A stretch of 64,000 nt of DNA from Dendrolimus kikuchii (taxonomy: Eukaryota; Arthropoda; Insecta; Lepidoptera; Lasiocampidae), in contig CM034388.1 of assembly GCA_019925095.2 (NCBI GenBank), forward strand, positions 27,286,934 through 27,350,933. Reading direction: 5' to 3'. How positions within the stretch are numbered: position 1 is the stretch's first letter; each line of letters opens with the position of its first letter. A program made the position numbers and the translations under genes. The notes beneath the pieces were generated by a model, which saw nothing but the letters and a program-made list of their open reading frames with translations, made no database searches and was not told the DNA's origin. This document shows, piece after piece, positions 39,101-46,422 of the stretch.

Positions 39101-42100
39101 TCGTAAATTATTTCCTGCCATTGATCACGATATAATATAACTATATTTTGAATATAGTTAATATATTGTGATTATCAAAAGTAATTAGACCAGGATGACG
39201 ACTTCTAATCACCGTTGTTCGACACATATTAAAGTGTGTTCGAACCTTATTCTAATAAAGTAGCGAACAATATCATTAATTGCAAACATTTTCACAAACC
39301 ATTTCTCAATCTTAATTCCCGTGAGAATATTAATTCCGAATTTTTTTACGCAATTTACCTTTTCCCACAATTGTCACAAATCGTTAAAACAATACATCAC
39401 TAGTAATTAATTACTCATTTTATTTTTTAAATATGATCACAACAAAACACCAATTATTTTTTTACTACAACACTTCAAACAATATCGTCACAAAACTAGG
39501 GTTGTTATGGTTTTAATAGGGTCAAATCCTGTTTTTAAAAAAAGAACTTGTAATTAACCATTGCATTTAAATTTAGAACTAGAACAGCATAAATCCGCCT
39601 GGTCACAACAACACTACAAACTTTTACACCAAACTGGGGTAACCACAATAGAAAATTGTCAAGGATAAATCCCGAATCTTACCTTATCGGGGTGTGCGTC
39701 TTCTAACTCCAAAAGCCTGAACTCCATGAGCTCGAGTTGGTCGCGCGCGTCGCGCAGCGCGTCGGCGAGCTTCGTGCATTCTCGCGCCGCGGCCGTAGCG
39801 CGCTCCGCCGCCGACCGGCATTGGCCGCATGACTGCAATGTACATCACTTATGAAATATTGCAGACTCTCTCCTTGTGTGGTGTCTAATTGGATTTTGCA
39901 GATAAGCACGGTATTCAGTGCGTGTTAAATATAATCTGGATAGATATTTACGGTGTTATTCATATTGAGTTAGAATAAGTTTGAAGGTTCTTAAAGAAGC
40001 TTTCAAACTTACTCTAACTAAATATAAATAAGACTGTGACTTTAAATTAAGTATTTGAAACGATTCTTCTATAATTAAATAAATTTTTGGTGAGATTCAT
40101 GATATTTAGAGCATGATATTGTTGATTAACTAGTTATATTGTCGTGTTCTCTGAAGTATGGAATGTTTTCTTTCTAAAATTGGATTAATTGTTTTTAAGA
40201 TCAATTTAATAAAAGAAAGAAGCTAATTGAACTAACTATCACTTTGTATTAAGATTTTGATTAACTATAGTCGTGTATTATTTCGAGAGCATTAAGAACG
40301 CTGTGCTTAAGAATAAAAATTAACATTTATTATGTAATTTATTAGAAAAGAGTGGCCATTTTTATTCATTATAACAGTTGAAAAGAATATTTACAAAAAA
40401 CAGTCATAAATAATAGGATAATACAAAGAAATAAAATTTCGTCAGTATTAATGAGGTATTTGTTTCTGAATATAGCTTTACGTATTCAAAATATTAAACT
40501 CTATGGTAATCTATTTGGAGATCAGCTTTATATTTAACCCTCCCATTTCTCTACAAAGTGACTCTTTCAAGGAAGCAAAGAACACTATCAGAGAAACTAT
40601 ACGATAGAGACTGATCAACGATAATTCTACAAGAATCCTAAAACATATTTTTAACCACGAACGTCAGCTTAAATGTTTACTTGACCAAGTTGTTTAGACG
40701 TAAATAGTCCAAATATGTTACTTGTCTACTGAAATAAACCATTACATGCTTCATAAAAGCTAAGTTATGGACATAACTAACCTAAGAGGTTATTTATTAA
40801 GAGTTTTGAGTTAAATGCACTCAAAACTCTTAATATTAATATCTATTAATATCTCAACTTCTTCCGGAATAACTTAATTGCTATTTAAACTCTTTTATGG
40901 TGACAAGTTATTATACTTGTTGTTTCAAATCATACGAACAGCAAAAACTGCATAACATCGCAAATGATTTGTATTTATTATTAGACAAATGAATGTATAT
41001 TATATAACATTAATTAATTGAGTCAAACGTTACATAGTTCTAACTTAATATAATTAGTGATTTCTTAGTTTTCGAGTCAGTGTAATATAATTGAACTATT
41101 ATATGTTTTAACGGTTATTAAGCACGATTTTTATTATTCGTCATCTTAATTTTAGTATTATATCATAGAGTATAATAATATAGAAAACAATTGTGAAAAC
41201 CAAAGAAACGTCATTATTTCTCAAATCTTTAAGAATAACAATTAAGCTTCGCTGATGACTTTTCCGATAAAAGAAGATCTATTTTCCTAGAAGATTTCAT
41301 TACTATTTTTCATAGTTATACACGTAGTGTGATTATTTATTTTGATTCTTTTGTCGGTTACAGAAATTGGACATTAATTGAATTTGTACAAATAAATCTT
41401 GACATAAAGTTTTAAACAAAGAACTTAAGATAATAAACCTATCTTAAGAAAATTATATGGGATAAGCCAACAACTAATATAAACTTTTTTATGATTTATA
41501 TAAATTTTCTTTAACAAAGAAGAATTTTGCTGAAATTCAAACTGTGTTACCTATGGAAAAAGATCACTTTGTACCATACAAAAGTTAAATGAACATAAAA
41601 CTTTTAATCCTGCTTTATAACATACCCATCTTATTGTAAAACTATGCAAACTATTATTTGTATAATAAGCTCTTAATAGCAGTAATCTGTTTAAAACCTA
41701 AGTTACTCTGACTCAAAGATCTAAGAAACATATGATATAAATATACGTAGATGAATTGATTGAATACTACTTACTTACTTACTACTAACTTGTGTATTGA
41801 AGAACAAAGCGTTTAATATTTATTACATTTATATTATAAACATTTAATTGAGAGAGCTGTAGAAAAGGAAGAAAGAAATCAATTCATTGTTACATTTACA
41901 TAATAGTTATTAATAAAATAAATTAAAGCAAAATTTAATTTACATACATACATACATAACTTCACGCCAGTTCCCTTGCGGGGTAGGCACGAACAACAGA
42001 GTGCCATTTAGGCTTATTCTTACACACCTCACTTGCCTCTTTGACATTCATAACTCTTGTCATGCAAGCTCGTCTGTTCTTAAGACTCAAAATTTAATTT

Positions 42101-43846
42101 AATATAAAAATAATATGATATTTGTCCCCTAAAGCACCAAACACATACGCATCCTACATCAAAATACAATGCATGTGACGCAAGTTCTCTAGCACCATCG
42201 TAGTGACAAAATGTTTATATTGCAATATACCATCTGACATTTTAACTAGAATACAATCCAAGGTCAGTTTGTATAGCTAAACGATTTTATTATAAGTTAT
42301 ATGCTTGCAGACCTTCTAGTTAGAGAACCACAGGTTCTAAAAGGTAATTACTGTAATGACAGGATTGTATTTATCATTCTGACACGCTGATTACACGGTA
42401 AAAATGGACCAGTCCATATTTGTTACTATAAAAAAGCAATATTGAAATTGGTGTTAGAGATGTAATCTATACAACATTGGTAAGTATCATTTCTGGAATT
42501 AAGTTCTTTACGCGGATTAAGTAGATTGAACTGGCAGAAATCGTCACGTAAGAAAAAAGCGTTATACCCACTTCAGGCGGCCATTTTTTTATATAATTTC
42601 GATTTTTAATACAAGCTAAAAGATCTTAAATAATATTAATAAGTGTAACATATAATATTTTGAAATTAGAAGACCTTGGAAATGTTGGGGGCTAAGAAGA
42701 CGTGATTAATAAATACACGAGAGGCTTACGTTGTTACGAGATATATTTTTAAGTGTAACTTCAACGGTGGCAGAAACAACCTAAAACAGCCACGCATTCC
42801 AATATTAAATTCAAATTTAACATATACAAAAAGTTTGTATATCCATCAGCCCATAACCAATGTTGGGGGCTAAGAAGACGTAAACCTCTCGCATTCAATA
42901 ATCACGTCTTCTTACCCCCCAATAGGAAATGCCCTTATTCGGCCGTGTTTGGGCGCTGTCGCCGCTCACGTACACAATGCACATGCTGAAAATTGTGTAC
43001 CATTATGTTCCAGGGTTGTCAGTAAAAGAAATTCGTTCCTAACGGAGGTACCCCGTCCGAACAACAACTTTTTTTCTTTATATCGACTAATCTGCTTAGT
43101 TGAGCAAAGAGTCATGGAGTGTATTGTCATAGAGTCGACAGTCTCGTCTAACTACGTTTATATCCGATGAATGAAACAGCTTTGTGGATCTGAAGAAGCG
43201 TTATGTTTAAAAAAAATTTAACGCTCAGCTGTGAGCTGAACCTGGGTCAGTCCTTCTCTAGTTCAGAGATGTACATTTACTAATATACTAATTATTTTTC
43301 TATATGCGTGTTAAACATAGACTAACTAAACTAACACTTAATACCTATGTTCGAACTAAGTAATTATCTTCAGAGAGCGATCACTTCAAACTATATATAC
43401 TTGATTCAGTGTTAAAAAATCTTAGTGATTTTTAGTTAACCTTAGTAGTGTTTAGTTAACTCGCGAAATTGCCGAGTTAAATCCTTATCATCGTTTGGTC
43501 AGAAACCCACTTAAGAAATTAAATCTCGATTAAGCACATGTCTGTCCAAACAATAATTATTTCTATACAGGTATTTGTATTTTCGTAGTGCAAGAATTGA
43601 AGTGCAGATCAGGTAAAAATTCCAGGTATTGTGCTTAATCTCTAGCAAAATCAACAAGTTGATTAAACAATAAATAAAGACGAAATGCAAGACATATATA
43701 ATGAACGTCTTATGTCAATCAGTCGCGTTTATTTAATATCATCAGGTGTAGAAGATTGTGTTACTGACCCACATATCGTTGAGCGGTTGTGGTGAGAGCG
43801 AGGCGGGCGCGGACGATACCGCTGAGTCCTCGTCTGACGGAGCCTC
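11990..43846 (-). CDS. Gene A: multi-exon coiled-coil protein (gene-level entry, 5' end not identified)
   Basis: Sixteen minus-strand exons can be joined in one open frame (43846 down to 11990), giving at least 1,148 residues. All introns are GT-AG and all but two are phase 0, the exceptions being after 26314 and after 24543 (phase 2). The predicted protein starts in a Ser/Asp/Pro-rich segment, has a short heptad stretch containing LELMEFRLLELED, then a polar region rich in Ser and Asp, then several hundred residues of charged heptads (Lys/Glu-rich, few Pro) typical of long coiled coils, and finally a less regular C-terminus. This argues for a structural or scaffold protein that dimerises through coiled coils, probably cytoplasmic since I see no signal peptide or membrane segment. 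I cannot name it. The MEFRLLELE stretch and the ELEE-rich segment are loosely reminiscent of JAKMIP-type microtubule-associated coiled-coil proteins, but that is only a memory-based hint. Upstream exons are missing and could lie beyond the window. The total exon number and the intron between 17745 and 12115 are the least certain parts. Confidence 0.75.
12116..13359. other. Intron before the last gene A exon, nothing recognised
   Basis: AT-rich DNA. If gene B has its own promoter it should lie here or in the last gene A exon. I found no convincing core promoter. Confidence 0.4.
13360..13605 (+). repeat. Short interspersed repeat (family ending ...ggcgacggtaaccactttcca...), copy
   Basis: It contains the family blocks ggccggccacagctaggtgg, tggctaccaaccctggtcta, gcaaatgtccataggcgacg and a terminal gctgtctgctgtactctggc with an A-rich end. 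Other copies are listed separately. The family shares a 3' end and an A-rich tail, so it is retroposon-like (LINE tail or SINE). Confidence 0.75.
13728..13942 (+). pseudogene. Retroelement C-terminal fragment (FVxFxVETLGPWG family), copy 1
   Basis: The frame reads FVPFAVETLGP, a stop in place of the expected Trp, then LYKDISKRLLDSSRDQRATS, QRISIAIQRGNVASLVGS and FDNLGSVFYL before TAG. This sequence type ends many animal non-LTR retrotransposon polyproteins. Related copies are at 33100-33371 and 58268-58510. Confidence 0.75.
14996..15326 (+). mobile_element. LINE (RTE-like) 3' end, complete short copy with target duplication
   Basis: The copy encodes the C-terminal tail of a non-LTR reverse transcriptase (KVRKGMLRWFGHVERM, GCRSRGRPRHTFHDQIDR, ending AYPARELA) and ends in an (ATGT)n tail. 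It is flanked by the 13-base direct repeat ATATAAAATAATG at 14983-14995 and 15327-15339, showing target-primed insertion. The 99-residue frame is intact, but the catalytic part of the protein is absent. It lies in a gene A intron. Confidence 0.92.
15477..15610 (+). other. Short ORF resembling gene A exon 8 on the opposite strand
   Basis: The frame carries HGNDTKVIISQIKNNNK and EKIVSWES, and a possible donor GAAG|GTACGC follows at about 15600. It resembles GQDTKAVIAQI in exon 8. It could be part of a diverged duplicate, an unrelated exon, or chance. Confidence 0.25.
15870..16180 (+). repeat. Short interspersed repeat, long copy
   Basis: It starts with agggctggctcgatcggtgt, has a pyrimidine-rich middle (cctcctctcctgtcccattt) and ends ctggtgttgcaaaccgtctataagcgatagtaaccactttcca with aataaaaaaaa. 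Confidence 0.7.
16330..16575 (-). repeat. Short interspersed repeat copy
   Basis: The reverse strand carries caggaaattgtattctttctcc (as complement), ccaggttccagtctcccttt and the caaaggcgctac core in reverse. Its head region encodes the same pieces as the copies at 18 and 47.7 kb. The overlapping reverse frame (16216-16590) is repeat-derived. Confidence 0.75.
17745..17813 (-). CDS. Gene A exon 15 (23 aa, start uncertain)
   Basis: The donor ATTGTG|GTGAGT is good. I chose the acceptor GATTTGCAG at 17814 because it is in phase 0 with exon 14. The exon encodes EVLDHGDVKIMEEQLANAIE. The same frame stays open upstream to about 17950, where a short interspersed repeat ends, and that stretch is GC-rich and reads like protein (FGGNGVGQYIHASAPPIK). 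A longer exon is therefore possible, but it would need an acceptor I could not find in the right phase. Confidence 0.6.
17950..18265 (-). repeat. Short interspersed repeat copy next to gene A exon 15
   Basis: On the reverse strand it runs from gaaaggacaacttttcatgg to catgtctgctgaactcatgc and an A-rich end (about 17960). It ends directly before the open stretch upstream of exon 15. Confidence 0.78.
18436..18651 (-). CDS. Gene A exon 14 (72 aa)
   Basis: The acceptor is GATGCTTAG and the donor CAGGAG|GTTTGT, 216 bases, phase 0. The segment is GC-rich and encodes EWQRAVSSMTYSVPSYQS followed by an Ala/Leu-rich stretch with four Cys (ASVSCACAAARLCAALP). Both splice sites are weaker than average. 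The open frame, composition and phase match support it. Confidence 0.7.
18790..19032 (+). repeat. Short interspersed repeat copy, diverged
   Basis: It has the start ccgtctagatcggtgtaata and the end gctggtgttgtaaacaactataggcggcggtaac, then ggcaataaaaaaatt. It lies between gene A exons 13 and 14. Confidence 0.65.
19481..20011 (-). CDS. Gene A exon 13 (177 aa)
   Basis: The exon lies between acceptor GTGTTCTCAG and donor ACAGAG|GTCAGT, 531 bases, phase 0. The first 45 residues finish the coiled coil (VESLEKQLALTQKALTQCKR). A linker follows, and then a probably folded helical segment (RSQLVSQLIEDLFERVHN, ITNYLLMAISKELVRSIGD) that looks like a conserved C-terminal region and no longer coiled coil. 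I do not recognise the domain. Confidence 0.88.
20819..21004 (-). CDS. Gene A exon 12 (62 aa, coiled coil)
   Basis: The acceptor is CTTTTTCAG and the donor GAGGAG|GTAAGA, 186 bases, phase 0. It encodes KEIEQLRKINKQLDSDLK and ELEVTNSELKEE, again heptad helix. Confidence 0.88.
21398..21634 (-). CDS. Gene A exon 11 (79 aa, coiled coil)
   Basis: The exon has acceptor TTACAG and donor TTTAAG|GTGAGT, 237 bases, phase 0. It is a classic Lys/Glu coiled coil (KKLETERDQYRKCFEPLKKK, EKAERDADALKEQNNNLAAM). Confidence 0.88.
22202..22411 (-). CDS. Gene A exon 10 (70 aa, coiled coil)
   Basis: The acceptor is TTCTTTTACAG and the donor AGGAAAG|GTCGGT, 210 bases, phase 0 at both ends. The exon starts with LPVDPETGTKLRALLVSEQE and continues as a helix with LERREAAYLEMLTQADDMWAE. 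The donor GTCGGT is weaker than the others but keeps frame with the next exon. Confidence 0.85.
23393..23723 (-). mobile_element. LINE (RTE-like) 3' end copy with target duplication
   Basis: This is the same family as 14996-15326, with an intact 99-residue frame (HVARMHDERMNKQIYNAK). It is bordered by the 13-base repeat CTTTTTTTTATAC at 23380-23392 and 23724-23736, and its 5' end falls within two bases of the same GTCGGGGTGAAGG start. It lies in the gene A intron after exon 9. Confidence 0.9.
23876..24086 (-). CDS. Gene A exon 9 (coiled coil)
   Basis: The 211-base exon has acceptor CTCTATTTCAG and donor GAGAAG|GTAGGA. The first G completes a Lys codon from exon 8. It encodes a long Lys/Glu heptad helix (KKLEKRVKELEEDLETAKRQ, KIEEKIKELEAKLRKEKE). 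A LINE copy (23393-23723) sits about 150 bases downstream in the intron. Confidence 0.9.
24543..24712 (-). CDS. Gene A exon 8 (56 aa)
   Basis: The exon has acceptor TTTGTTGCAG and donor ACCAA|GTGAGG, 170 bases, ending in phase 2. It encodes RALMNRMGPYGQDTKAVIAQ and a polar helix up to ELQQQIT. It is a basic, non-canonical helix between two clear coiled-coil blocks. A short plus-strand ORF at 15477 carries a similar GxDTKxxIxQI sequence (see findings). Confidence 0.85.
25126..25230 (-). CDS. Gene A exon 7 (35 aa)
   Basis: The 105-base exon has an acceptor ending GAATTTAAG and the donor GGACAG|GTAAAA, phase 0 at both ends. It starts as a helix (AELLTRLEKLEKAVPALIA) and then becomes less charged (WNVVQCIGASISSGGQ), suggesting a break in the coiled coil. 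Confidence 0.82.
26010..26142 (-). CDS. Gene A exon 6 (coiled coil)
   Basis: This 133-base exon has acceptor ATTTTCCAG and donor GAGAGAA|GTGAGC. Its first base completes the split codon of exon 5 and it ends in phase 0. It encodes LEMDYELCSAQLRDMTEQ and AERLMAELTNRECALKARE, a continuous charged helix. Confidence 0.87.
26314..26420 (-). CDS. Gene A exon 5 (coiled coil)
   Basis: The 107-base exon has acceptor AAACTTCCAG and donor CAACA|GTAAGT, leaving phase 2. It encodes a strongly heptad, acidic helix (LTDLQDKYERLEEECCELEE) with a vicinal Cys pair. The split codon is completed by the first base of the next exon to give Gln. Confidence 0.88.
26683..27204 (-). CDS. Gene A exon 4 (174 aa, linker then coiled coil)
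   Basis: This is a 522-base exon with acceptor GTGTTTCAG and donor ATACAG|GTATGA, phase 0. It opens with a basic segment (AKPRRISDLRLKSDSDYP), passes through a polar linker with the stretch ETKFTQTDVNES, and then becomes a charged helix (LNTEIQRLNSIREKLERQG, KLAQRLQKEYLLENRIQ). TQT-like motifs bind dynein light chain LC8 in other proteins. The TKFTQTD here has the right look, but this is inference only. Confidence 0.88.
27291..27686 (-). CDS. Gene A exon 3 (132 aa, Ser/Asp-rich)
   Basis: The exon lies between acceptor GTTTACAG and donor TTTCAG|GTAAAT, 396 bases, phase 0 throughout. The first half is polar and probably disordered (LTDSDSGCVSPGSR, LKRMDSGYKSP), with several Ser-Pro sites that would suit proline-directed kinases. 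The second half is helical and ends with LEQVLMLLYNLQALSSSVSEDECF. It is followed after an 86-base intron by exon 4. Confidence 0.85.
27687..28569. other. Start of the large gene A intron, nothing firm
   Basis: A 94-residue plus-strand frame (28181-28465, starting MVHVTILYQDMKRVG) is present without any motif, duplicate or splice evidence. Confidence 0.4.
28570..28990. repeat. Repeat with an internal tandem duplication of about 160 bases
   Basis: The block gtacaccgattac-ccgagatttatgatccgatttacgtgattc...ggtcccctaaaaa...gttttcatttta-gaacatttttt occurs twice, near 28640-28775 and 28803-28938. The left edge accgactccaaaataacgaaggagg is a common lepidopteran repeat terminus and is related to the adjacent foldback element. 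Confidence 0.75.
29032..29311. mobile_element. Foldback MITE: 280-bp near-perfect palindrome
   Basis: The left arm (about 29050-29160, ccgacttcaaaaac...agtataaaataactt...) is repeated inverted at about 29185-29300. The central part also pairs (aaagtcggtgc against gcaccgaagtc), so almost the whole segment folds into one hairpin. The ends ccgacttcaaa also occur at 5745 and 28575, marking a shared element terminus. Confidence 0.8.
29320..31250. other. Intron gap, nothing firm
   Basis: A short segment near 29350-29430 (gacgtagacttccccaag) may be a worn copy of the 47.4-kb LINE tail. The rest is AT-rich with no frame over 60 codons that I would support. Confidence 0.4.
31255..31440 (+). mobile_element. 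Second tRNA-like SINE head
   Basis: GAATAGCTCACTGGAACGCA (A-box-like) and GGGTTCGATTCC (B box, near 31289-31300) occur 30 bases apart, as in pol III promoters of tRNA-derived SINEs. The body is different from 2625-2930. Confidence 0.5.
32284..32493 (-). mobile_element. Helitron-like element (second type), reverse orientation
   Basis: The left edge is CTAGCTGTCCTGGCAGATTG (the reverse of ...ccaggacagctag) and the right edge atatatattaaga gives TCTTAATATATAT on the minus strand. The internal part matches the tail of the family (ctgaagaaataaaatttagaac). Confidence 0.6.
33100..33371 (+). pseudogene. Retroelement C-terminal fragment, copy 2
   Basis: The frame carries VAFGVEILGPWGPGAQHLYR, DLSTRLIEVSRDQKAGLHLG, then a frameshifted or diverged part and the same ending (LESMFYL, stop at 33369-33371). 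It is related to 13728-13942. No catalytic domain precedes it. Confidence 0.75.
33827..34688. mobile_element. Tc1/mariner-pogo-like non-autonomous DNA transposon with nested insert
   Basis: The ends are inverted copies of CAGTGTAAACTC, and the inversion continues imperfectly (tatataacgac on the left, cgttacatgg on the right). Both sides are flanked by TA (33825-33826 and 34689-34690), the target duplication of this superfamily. No transposase frame is present. A repeat of roughly 380 bases (34240-34620), also found at 660-1110, is nested inside. Confidence 0.75.
34240..34620 (+). repeat. Unassigned interspersed repeat, copy 2 (nested in the DNA transposon)
   Basis: It aligns with 660-1110 over several blocks: aatgct...tttacgca, actacccactaaaa-ccaccctcctccc, gagacttagaacgtagttac, gcccagtcc-gatccagcgcaa, and tttaaaggcccc. 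The type is not recognised and no frame is shared by both copies. Confidence 0.65.
35555..35981 (+). repeat. Possible solo LTR
   Basis: A 427-base segment starts TGCTACGACC and ends CTCGTAACA (TG...CA), and is flanked on both sides by ATAT, the size of a Gypsy-type target duplication. The 3' part is less AT-rich (ctgcgcatgttattgtatttg, cccgcaactcgtaaca). ATAT is common in this AT-rich DNA, so the flank evidence is weak. Confidence 0.35.
36743..37228 (+). mobile_element. Non-autonomous Helitron-like element
   Basis: It begins TCTATATATATATA and ends gccgggtCAGCTAG followed by T, matching Helitron 5'-TC and 3'-CTRR ends. The body (tgctgttcgttagtctcgct) is shared with 45539-45918. A stretch around gtttgatgttcgtcccgtcg is duplicated inside. 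No Rep/helicase frame. Confidence 0.75.
37300..38190. repeat. Satellite-like tandem array, about five units of roughly 160-205 bases
   Basis: The motif cacttatttgtcggcatacacgttttta recurs near 37385, 37580, 37772, 37931 and 38137. Between motifs the units share a long AT-rich part (ttaataacaagatttgtttct, attataaatacta-aacaacatc). Units differ by several percent. It lies in the large intron of gene A. Confidence 0.85.
38200..39682. other. Intron gap, AT-rich, nothing recognised
   Basis: There are no long frames and no repeat that I recognise. Poly(A/T) runs are common. Confidence 0.5.
39683..39832 (-). CDS. Gene A exon 2 (50 aa, coiled coil)
   Basis: The exon has acceptor ATTGCAG and donor AAG|GTAAGA, phase 0 at both ends, 150 bases. 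It encodes a heptad-like helix rich in Ala, Arg, Glu and Leu with the stretch LELMEFRLLELEDAHPDK at its end. Strong GC content in third positions sets it apart from the flanking introns. The heptad register and the good splice sites make it a confident exon. The 12-kb intron that follows carries most of the repeats of the window. Confidence 0.75.
39833..42682. other. Intron gap
   Basis: Apart from the LINE fragment at 41943-42087 there is only AT-rich sequence. A short perfect inverted repeat (aagagttttgag...ctcaaaactctt, 40799-40832) is present. Confidence 0.5.
41943..42087 (-). mobile_element. LINE (RTE-like) 3' end copy, 5'-truncated
   Basis: Only the last 145 bases of the element are present, flanked by CAAAATTTAATTTA at 41929-41942 and 42088-42101. 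It lies in a gene A intron. Confidence 0.88.
42683..42925. repeat. Triple hairpin-forming repeat cluster
   Basis: TTGGGGGCTAAGAAGACGT occurs at 42685-42703 and 42863-42881, and its reverse complement with one mismatch at 42904-42922. The last two form a 19-bp stem with a 22-base loop. The first copy pairs with the third over a longer arm (about 42 bases). Confidence 0.8.
43769..43846 (-). CDS. Gene A exon 1 of those seen (26 aa)
   Basis: This 78-base exon follows the acceptor TGTTTTCAG and ends at the donor TGG|GTCAGT, in phase 0 at both ends. It encodes an acidic and Ser/Ala/Pro-rich stretch (starts EAPSDEDSAVSS, ends PLNDMW), probably disordered. It is GC-rich compared with its AT-rich surroundings, as are exons 39683-39832 and 18436-18651. 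No ATG with a convincing context was found upstream, so it is treated as internal. It is separated from the next exon by about 3.9 kb. The assignment to gene A rests on strand, phase and composition only. Confidence 0.55.
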
Positions 43847-44565
43847 CTGAAAACAATACACTGCGATAACTTGACGTGATCGAGCCGGCTCTATCGGTGT
43901 AATACTACCAGTACCGGCTTTACCTATAGCGCAGGGTCTTAGGGGACGCCGAGCACCGCTCATGGCTCCAAAGAGCATGCGTCGCTCGCAGCGCCAGCGC
44001 TCTCAAAGACCCTGCGCCCGTGTTAAGAGCGACATCGAGACACCGGGCGTCGTAGCAAAACAAGACGCACCACCAGCAGTTACTCTATACAATTACTTAT
44101 TTATACTAGATACAATAACTTATTTTTCAAAGTGAAATCAGGCTTAAAAAAGATCATTAAAGATTATATTAGTGTAGTGTCGCATTATTTTAACCGCTTC
44201 CTTCTTAAAACATACTTTTTACTTGTGTACCCTCAGAACAAGAACTCTCACAGATAGAAGTATGGAAAAAGAATGCTTCGTTACCATATTTTTGTCTCAC
44301 TTATCAGTATAGGCCAGGTTAGGAGTGAAAGAAATAAAATATTGTATATCCCTCTCTATTTCACACACCAAATTATGTCATAAGTGAAAATAAAACAACA
44401 GTACGCTGTTGCTACTTTGGCACGGTTTCTATGAGAGTTGTTTTCTGACATCACTTAAAATTGGACCATTTGTACCCGAATTTCCTTTACTGGTGAAAAT
44501 ATAACTGTAAATATCCCATTTTGACCCATTTAGAGGGCGCCAAAGTATATATAGATTTCACACGG

Positions 44566-45078
44566 GCGCTACACGGGCTAGAGCCGCCCTTAAATACCAC
44601 GCTCGAATATCGGCGTTGGCTAGAGCCGCCTTTGAATACCACACTCGAATAACGGCGCGGGCTAGAGCCGCCTTTGAATACCACCCTTGTATATCGGCGT
44701 GGGCTAGAACCGCCTTTGAATACCACGCTCGAATGTCGGCGCGGGCTAAAGCCGCCTTTGAATACCACCCTTGTATATCGACGCGGGCTAGAGCCGCCTT
44801 TGAATACTACCCTTGTATATCGGCGTGGGGTAAAACCGCCTTTGAATACCACGCTCGAATATCGACGCGGGCTAGAGCCGCCTTTGAATACCACGCTCGA
44901 ATATCGACGCGGGCTAGAGCCGCCTTTGAATACCACGCTCGAATATCGACGCGGGCTAGAGCCGCCTTTGAATACCACGCTCGAATATCGACGCGGGCTA
45001 GAGCCGCCTTTGAATACCACGCTCGAATATCGACGCGGGCTAGAGCCGCCTTTGAATACCACGCTTAAATATCGGCGT
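44566..45078. repeat. 42-bp GC-rich minisatellite, about 12 units
   Basis: The unit gggctagagccgcctttgaa...gaatatcgacgc is 42 bases, a multiple of three, so frames on both strands remain open through the array (191, 150 and 193 residues with 14-residue periods such as VVFKGGSSPRRYSS). The right five units are almost identical and the left units more diverged. I regard the frames as a by-product of the unit length. Confidence 0.92.
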
Positions 45079-45259
45079 GAAACGGTTAGCCTTGAGCTAA
45101 TCGGATTTCGTGCGATGAGTGAGAGTTCCGATGACCCATTTCCCTCTCCCTTTATCCTATCCTCCTATTCCATCGCCCTATCTCATTCTAACAGTCTCGC
45201 CCTCTGTACTATTTCCTTTATCCCTTTTGTCCCCTTCTCTCTTATTACATTCTAAAAGC

Positions 45260-45365
45260 TGGTAACGCGTGAGCTTCGTCCCTGGTGTTGCAAACGTCTG
45301 TAGGCGACGGTAAAGATTTTCCATTAGATGGGCCGTTGATGTTTCCCAGTTATACAATAAAAAAA
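45260..45365 (+). repeat. Short interspersed repeat 3' end adjoining the minisatellite
   Basis: It contains tccctggtgttgcaaacgtctgtaggcgacggtaa and gggccgttgatg with a terminal acaataaaaaaat. The pyrimidine-rich segment 45130-45240 resembles the middle of the copy at 15870-16180, so the element probably begins before the minisatellite. Confidence 0.65.
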
Positions 45366-45538
45366 TGTGTGTGTTCTTTCTTACGACGATGATTACTCAA
45401 TCAATTTTTTTTTCCTATCGGATAACAAAGAGAGGCTTTCATCTTTTTCTGTTTTCTCCCGTCTGTATAATATTGAGTGTTCTGAACAATAGCTACATGG
45501 ACCAATGTGACAATAAATTCTAGATGAGTTGTCAATCT

Positions 45539-45918
45539 ATCTATTAGTATATATATATAAAAATCAATTGCTGTTCGTTAGTCTCGCTAAAACTCGAGAA
45601 CGGCTAGACTGATTTGGCTAATTTTGTTTTTACAATTATTTGTGGAAGTCCAGGGAAGGTTTAAAAGGTGCGTAAATATGAAAAAAATGCTTGGAATATA
45701 GTAAAAACAACAATTTTGCTTTCCCTTAGAAACTATTCCTACCTGTCAAACATTTGATGTTCGTTCCGTCGTTCAGAAATCAATTAAATTTAAAAGTAAC
45801 TTTTTTTTAATCATTTTGGTTTTGAATGTCAAACGTTTGATGTTCGTCGCGTCGTTTCGAAATCGACGTTTTTTATTTATTGATTCTGAAGCGGTACGCA
45901 GTTTGCCGGGTCAGCTAG
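45539..45918 (+). mobile_element. Non-autonomous Helitron-like element
   Basis: It is closely similar to 36743-37228 from tgctgttcgttagtctcg to the terminal gggtcagctagt, but about 100 bases shorter through loss of the internal duplication. Confidence 0.75.
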
Positions 45919-46422
45919 TAAATAATGATACTGTAGAAATCGCTTTCGGTTACTATGACCATTATATACTGTCAAGTGTCAACGTTGGCTTCGAATTTCA
46001 AGCCGGCCGTGATCGTGTGCTCACGAATGTGCGTTCACACATCGAACAGGTCAAAATACCACCATATTAAGTTTATTGTAGGCTAGACAGAATTAATGTA
46101 ATACATACATAATATATACCTACGTAGGGATGTTAAAAATGGGTTGGATGTGTATCGGTACGCAAGTGTAGATTGAATGAGGTGAGTGGTTGAAGATTTG
46201 ATTTGGAATGAACGGTGGACAGTCGTCGGTTAAGAGCGTAGAGGGTGGCTGGGTGCGTGGGTTAACAATTAAGTTTTTTAAGATGTTATTCTAAAGATGT
46301 GTAAAATAAATTTGTTTCAAAGAAGATTAAAGTGTTTAACCAAGAAGTTTTGTTTTAATTCGAGGGAGCCAATTTCTAGCACCACGCCCCTTCTACATGT
46401 ATGTATATCATATCTTTATATA

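Noticed and set aside
44487..45062. 191-residue repetitive protein (VVFKGGSSPRRYSS units)
   Set aside because: It exists only because the minisatellite unit is 42 bases without stops; equivalent frames are open on the other strand.
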